Origin: Dryas octopetala
Taxonomy: Eukaryota; Streptophyta; Magnoliopsida; Rosales; Rosaceae
NCBI GenBank assembly: GCA_963921425.1
Contig: OY992834.1
Location: 11,577,271 to 11,641,270, forward strand
DNA length: 64,000 nucleotides
Reading direction: 5' to 3'
Below, one piece after another: positions 62,766-64,000 of the stretch (position 1 is the first letter of the stretch; each line of letters opens with the position of its first letter). The notes below the pieces were generated by a model. It ran no database searches, had not been told where the DNA came from, and saw only the letters and a list, made by a program, of their open reading frames with translations. The position numbers and the translations under genes were made by a program.

Positions 62766-63703
62766 CCTTTTTTCTTGTAGTGACTATAGTGTACAGGCGT
62801 GCGATCGATGGAACTCATCCACCGACTTTAGCACAACACTACATGAACTGAATTAGTCATCATTAATTTCTCTACTAATTATGCACGCCTCTTTGCTTAT
62901 AGATTCAGAGAAAAGAGAATGCAAAAATCAAACGTGCTATGGTCAGATGGTCAGAGTGGTGTAATTGTAGTATCGCGGAATATGATACTGGGAGAATGGA
63001 AAAACCGGAGCTGTGCGCTTTTTTGAGGATGTTAATGTTACATGTGCAATTTTTACTTTTGCAAGGAATTATAATCTTTTTTATTTTAATTTTATGTTCT
63101 TAGTTTCAATTTCAATAATCGTACTTTTGTCGTTTGAGTCGTTTGCAATTTAATTAAGACAAAATCAAATTTTTTCCAAATTTATTGACGGATCGAACAG
63201 TCACATATATACCTAGCATGTATGGATAAAATAGCCATTTTGTGTTCAGTTTTACTAAGCTGACTTTGTTACATCTCGCGGGTTAGGTAGTTGGATTAGA
63301 AAAAATGAACAAGAAAGGGCTATTGTGCCCTTCATACTCGCAGCATGTGACTCTTCCATCAACAAATTTTAAAGAAAATGAATTCTGTCTTTAACCAAGA
63401 AATTAAAGACTATTGTTGAAATTGAAATAATGGCCAAATTGGTCATTTAACCAAAATAGTAATAATAATAATAATAAAATAAAACATCTTCACAACATAA
63501 AATTTATAAGAGCTCGAGAAGATACAATTTAGCATTATTGTTATATTTAACTTCTCTCCTAATCTAATCTCCTCTTAACCCAACTAAACTTTTGAACATA
63601 TATATAATGTAACATTTAAACAACTTGATCCTATGATACATATTTAATTTTATGTTTTTCATTATTCCCTGATAATTTCTTAAGGCATATTCTCTACCGA
63701 TCG

Positions 63704-63705
<2 letters not shown>

Positions 63706-63756
<51 letters not shown>
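63706..63756. repeat. (CT)n microsatellite
   Basis: About 25 CT repeats in intergenic DNA. Confidence 0.93.
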
Positions 63757-63757
<1 letters not shown>

Positions 63758-63972
63758 AGTCCTCTATATTTTAAAGGCACCAGTCAATAGACTCAACACT
63801 TGATCAACCTTGTATTGGGAGAATAAAAATGAAGAATGTTCTAAAAAGCTCCAAGATACTAATTAAGTCAGACATATGAATAATTTGTTGAATGCTTGCT
63901 AATACGAAAAATGGTTGTTAGTTCATAAACTCACCAGTTTAATGGGAGAATAAGAGAAGGGTGGAGGACCTG

Positions 63973-64000
63973 GAGAGAGAGAGAGAGAGAGAGAGAGAGA
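63973..64000. repeat. (GA)n microsatellite cut by the window end
   Basis: At least 14 GA repeats run to the last base of the window. Confidence 0.9.

Larger units (their letters stand above)
56342..62782. mobile_element. CACTA (En/Spm) transposon, 6441 bp, complete ends
   Basis: The element starts CACTACAAGAAAAACAT and ends with the complement TTTTTTCTTGTAGTG. ACT is duplicated at both borders (56339-56341 and 62783-62785), the 3-bp duplication of the superfamily. Subterminal arrays of GGGCGACGAA in both directions fill 56360-57085 and 62270-62760. The interior, left to right, has a 340-bp tandem array, a short extra block of subterminal motifs, a C-rich minisatellite, two gene-like exons, and a Transposase_24 gene. 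No TNP2-like (Transposase_21) open frame was found, so it probably needs a helper for movement. The intact ends and target duplication imply a fairly recent insertion. Confidence 0.93.
62786..64000. other. Intergenic DNA at the window end
   Basis: There is no gene. A (TAA)n run lies at about 63460-63475, and two long simple repeats follow (next entries). Confidence 0.5.

Overview
The window is nuclear DNA from a flowering plant. The genes have many short exons with GT-AG introns, the intergenic DNA is AT-rich, and the non-coding part is full of plant-type DNA transposons and microsatellites. The gene set (mitochondrial EF-G, a cell number regulator, NUP62, a TDF1-type MYB, CCD7, WRKY12) is that of a eudicot. 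The compact spacing would fit a small-genome rosid such as Prunus, but that is inference and the species cannot be proven here.

Layout of the left part. On the minus strand at 573-9467 is a 20-exon mitochondrial elongation factor G gene (756 aa). About 0.6 kb upstream of its start is a 1.5-kb Mutator-like element (10046-11562) with a 10-bp target duplication. It carries a scrambled piece of a strigolactone-signalling repressor gene (D53-like SMXL6/7/8), so it is a Pack-MULE. A 251-bp MITE with a 9-bp duplication follows. Next come a CELL NUMBER REGULATOR 6-like gene (12893-15094, minus), an uncharacterised tail-anchored protein gene (16125-18725, plus) and nuclear pore NUP62 (19441-25014, minus).

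Middle part. A TDF1/MYB35-like R2R3-MYB gene (26141-27465, plus) and an uncharacterised conserved-looking gene (28176-29861, plus) are followed by a decayed partial copy of NUP62 (about 30190-30790). CCD7/MAX3, the carotenoid cleavage dioxygenase of strigolactone synthesis, lies at 31471-35338 (minus). An 11-kb gene-poor stretch follows. It holds fold-back elements, a hAT-like element, a 110-120-bp tandem array and a receptor-kinase fragment with an in-frame stop.

Right part. WRKY12 (46614-50753, minus) is preceded by a (CT/GA) tract of about 103 bp. A small CACTA MITE and other fold-back repeats lead to a complete-ended 6.4-kb CACTA (En/Spm) transposon at 56342-62782 with an 'act' target duplication. 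It has dense subterminal arrays of a GGGCGACGAA motif, a 340-bp tandem array, two captured exons resembling folylpolyglutamate synthase, a proline-rich minisatellite and an intact five-exon Transposase_24 (TNP1-like) gene. No TNP2 transposase was seen, so it is probably non-autonomous. The last 1.2 kb has no gene.

The host genes do not form a pathway cluster. One loose theme is strigolactone: CCD7 makes the hormone, and the captured SMXL fragment 20 kb away comes from its repressor. The most unusual features are the two gene-capturing transposons, and a fold-back sequence module shared by the CACTA tandem array and two unrelated-looking MITEs.
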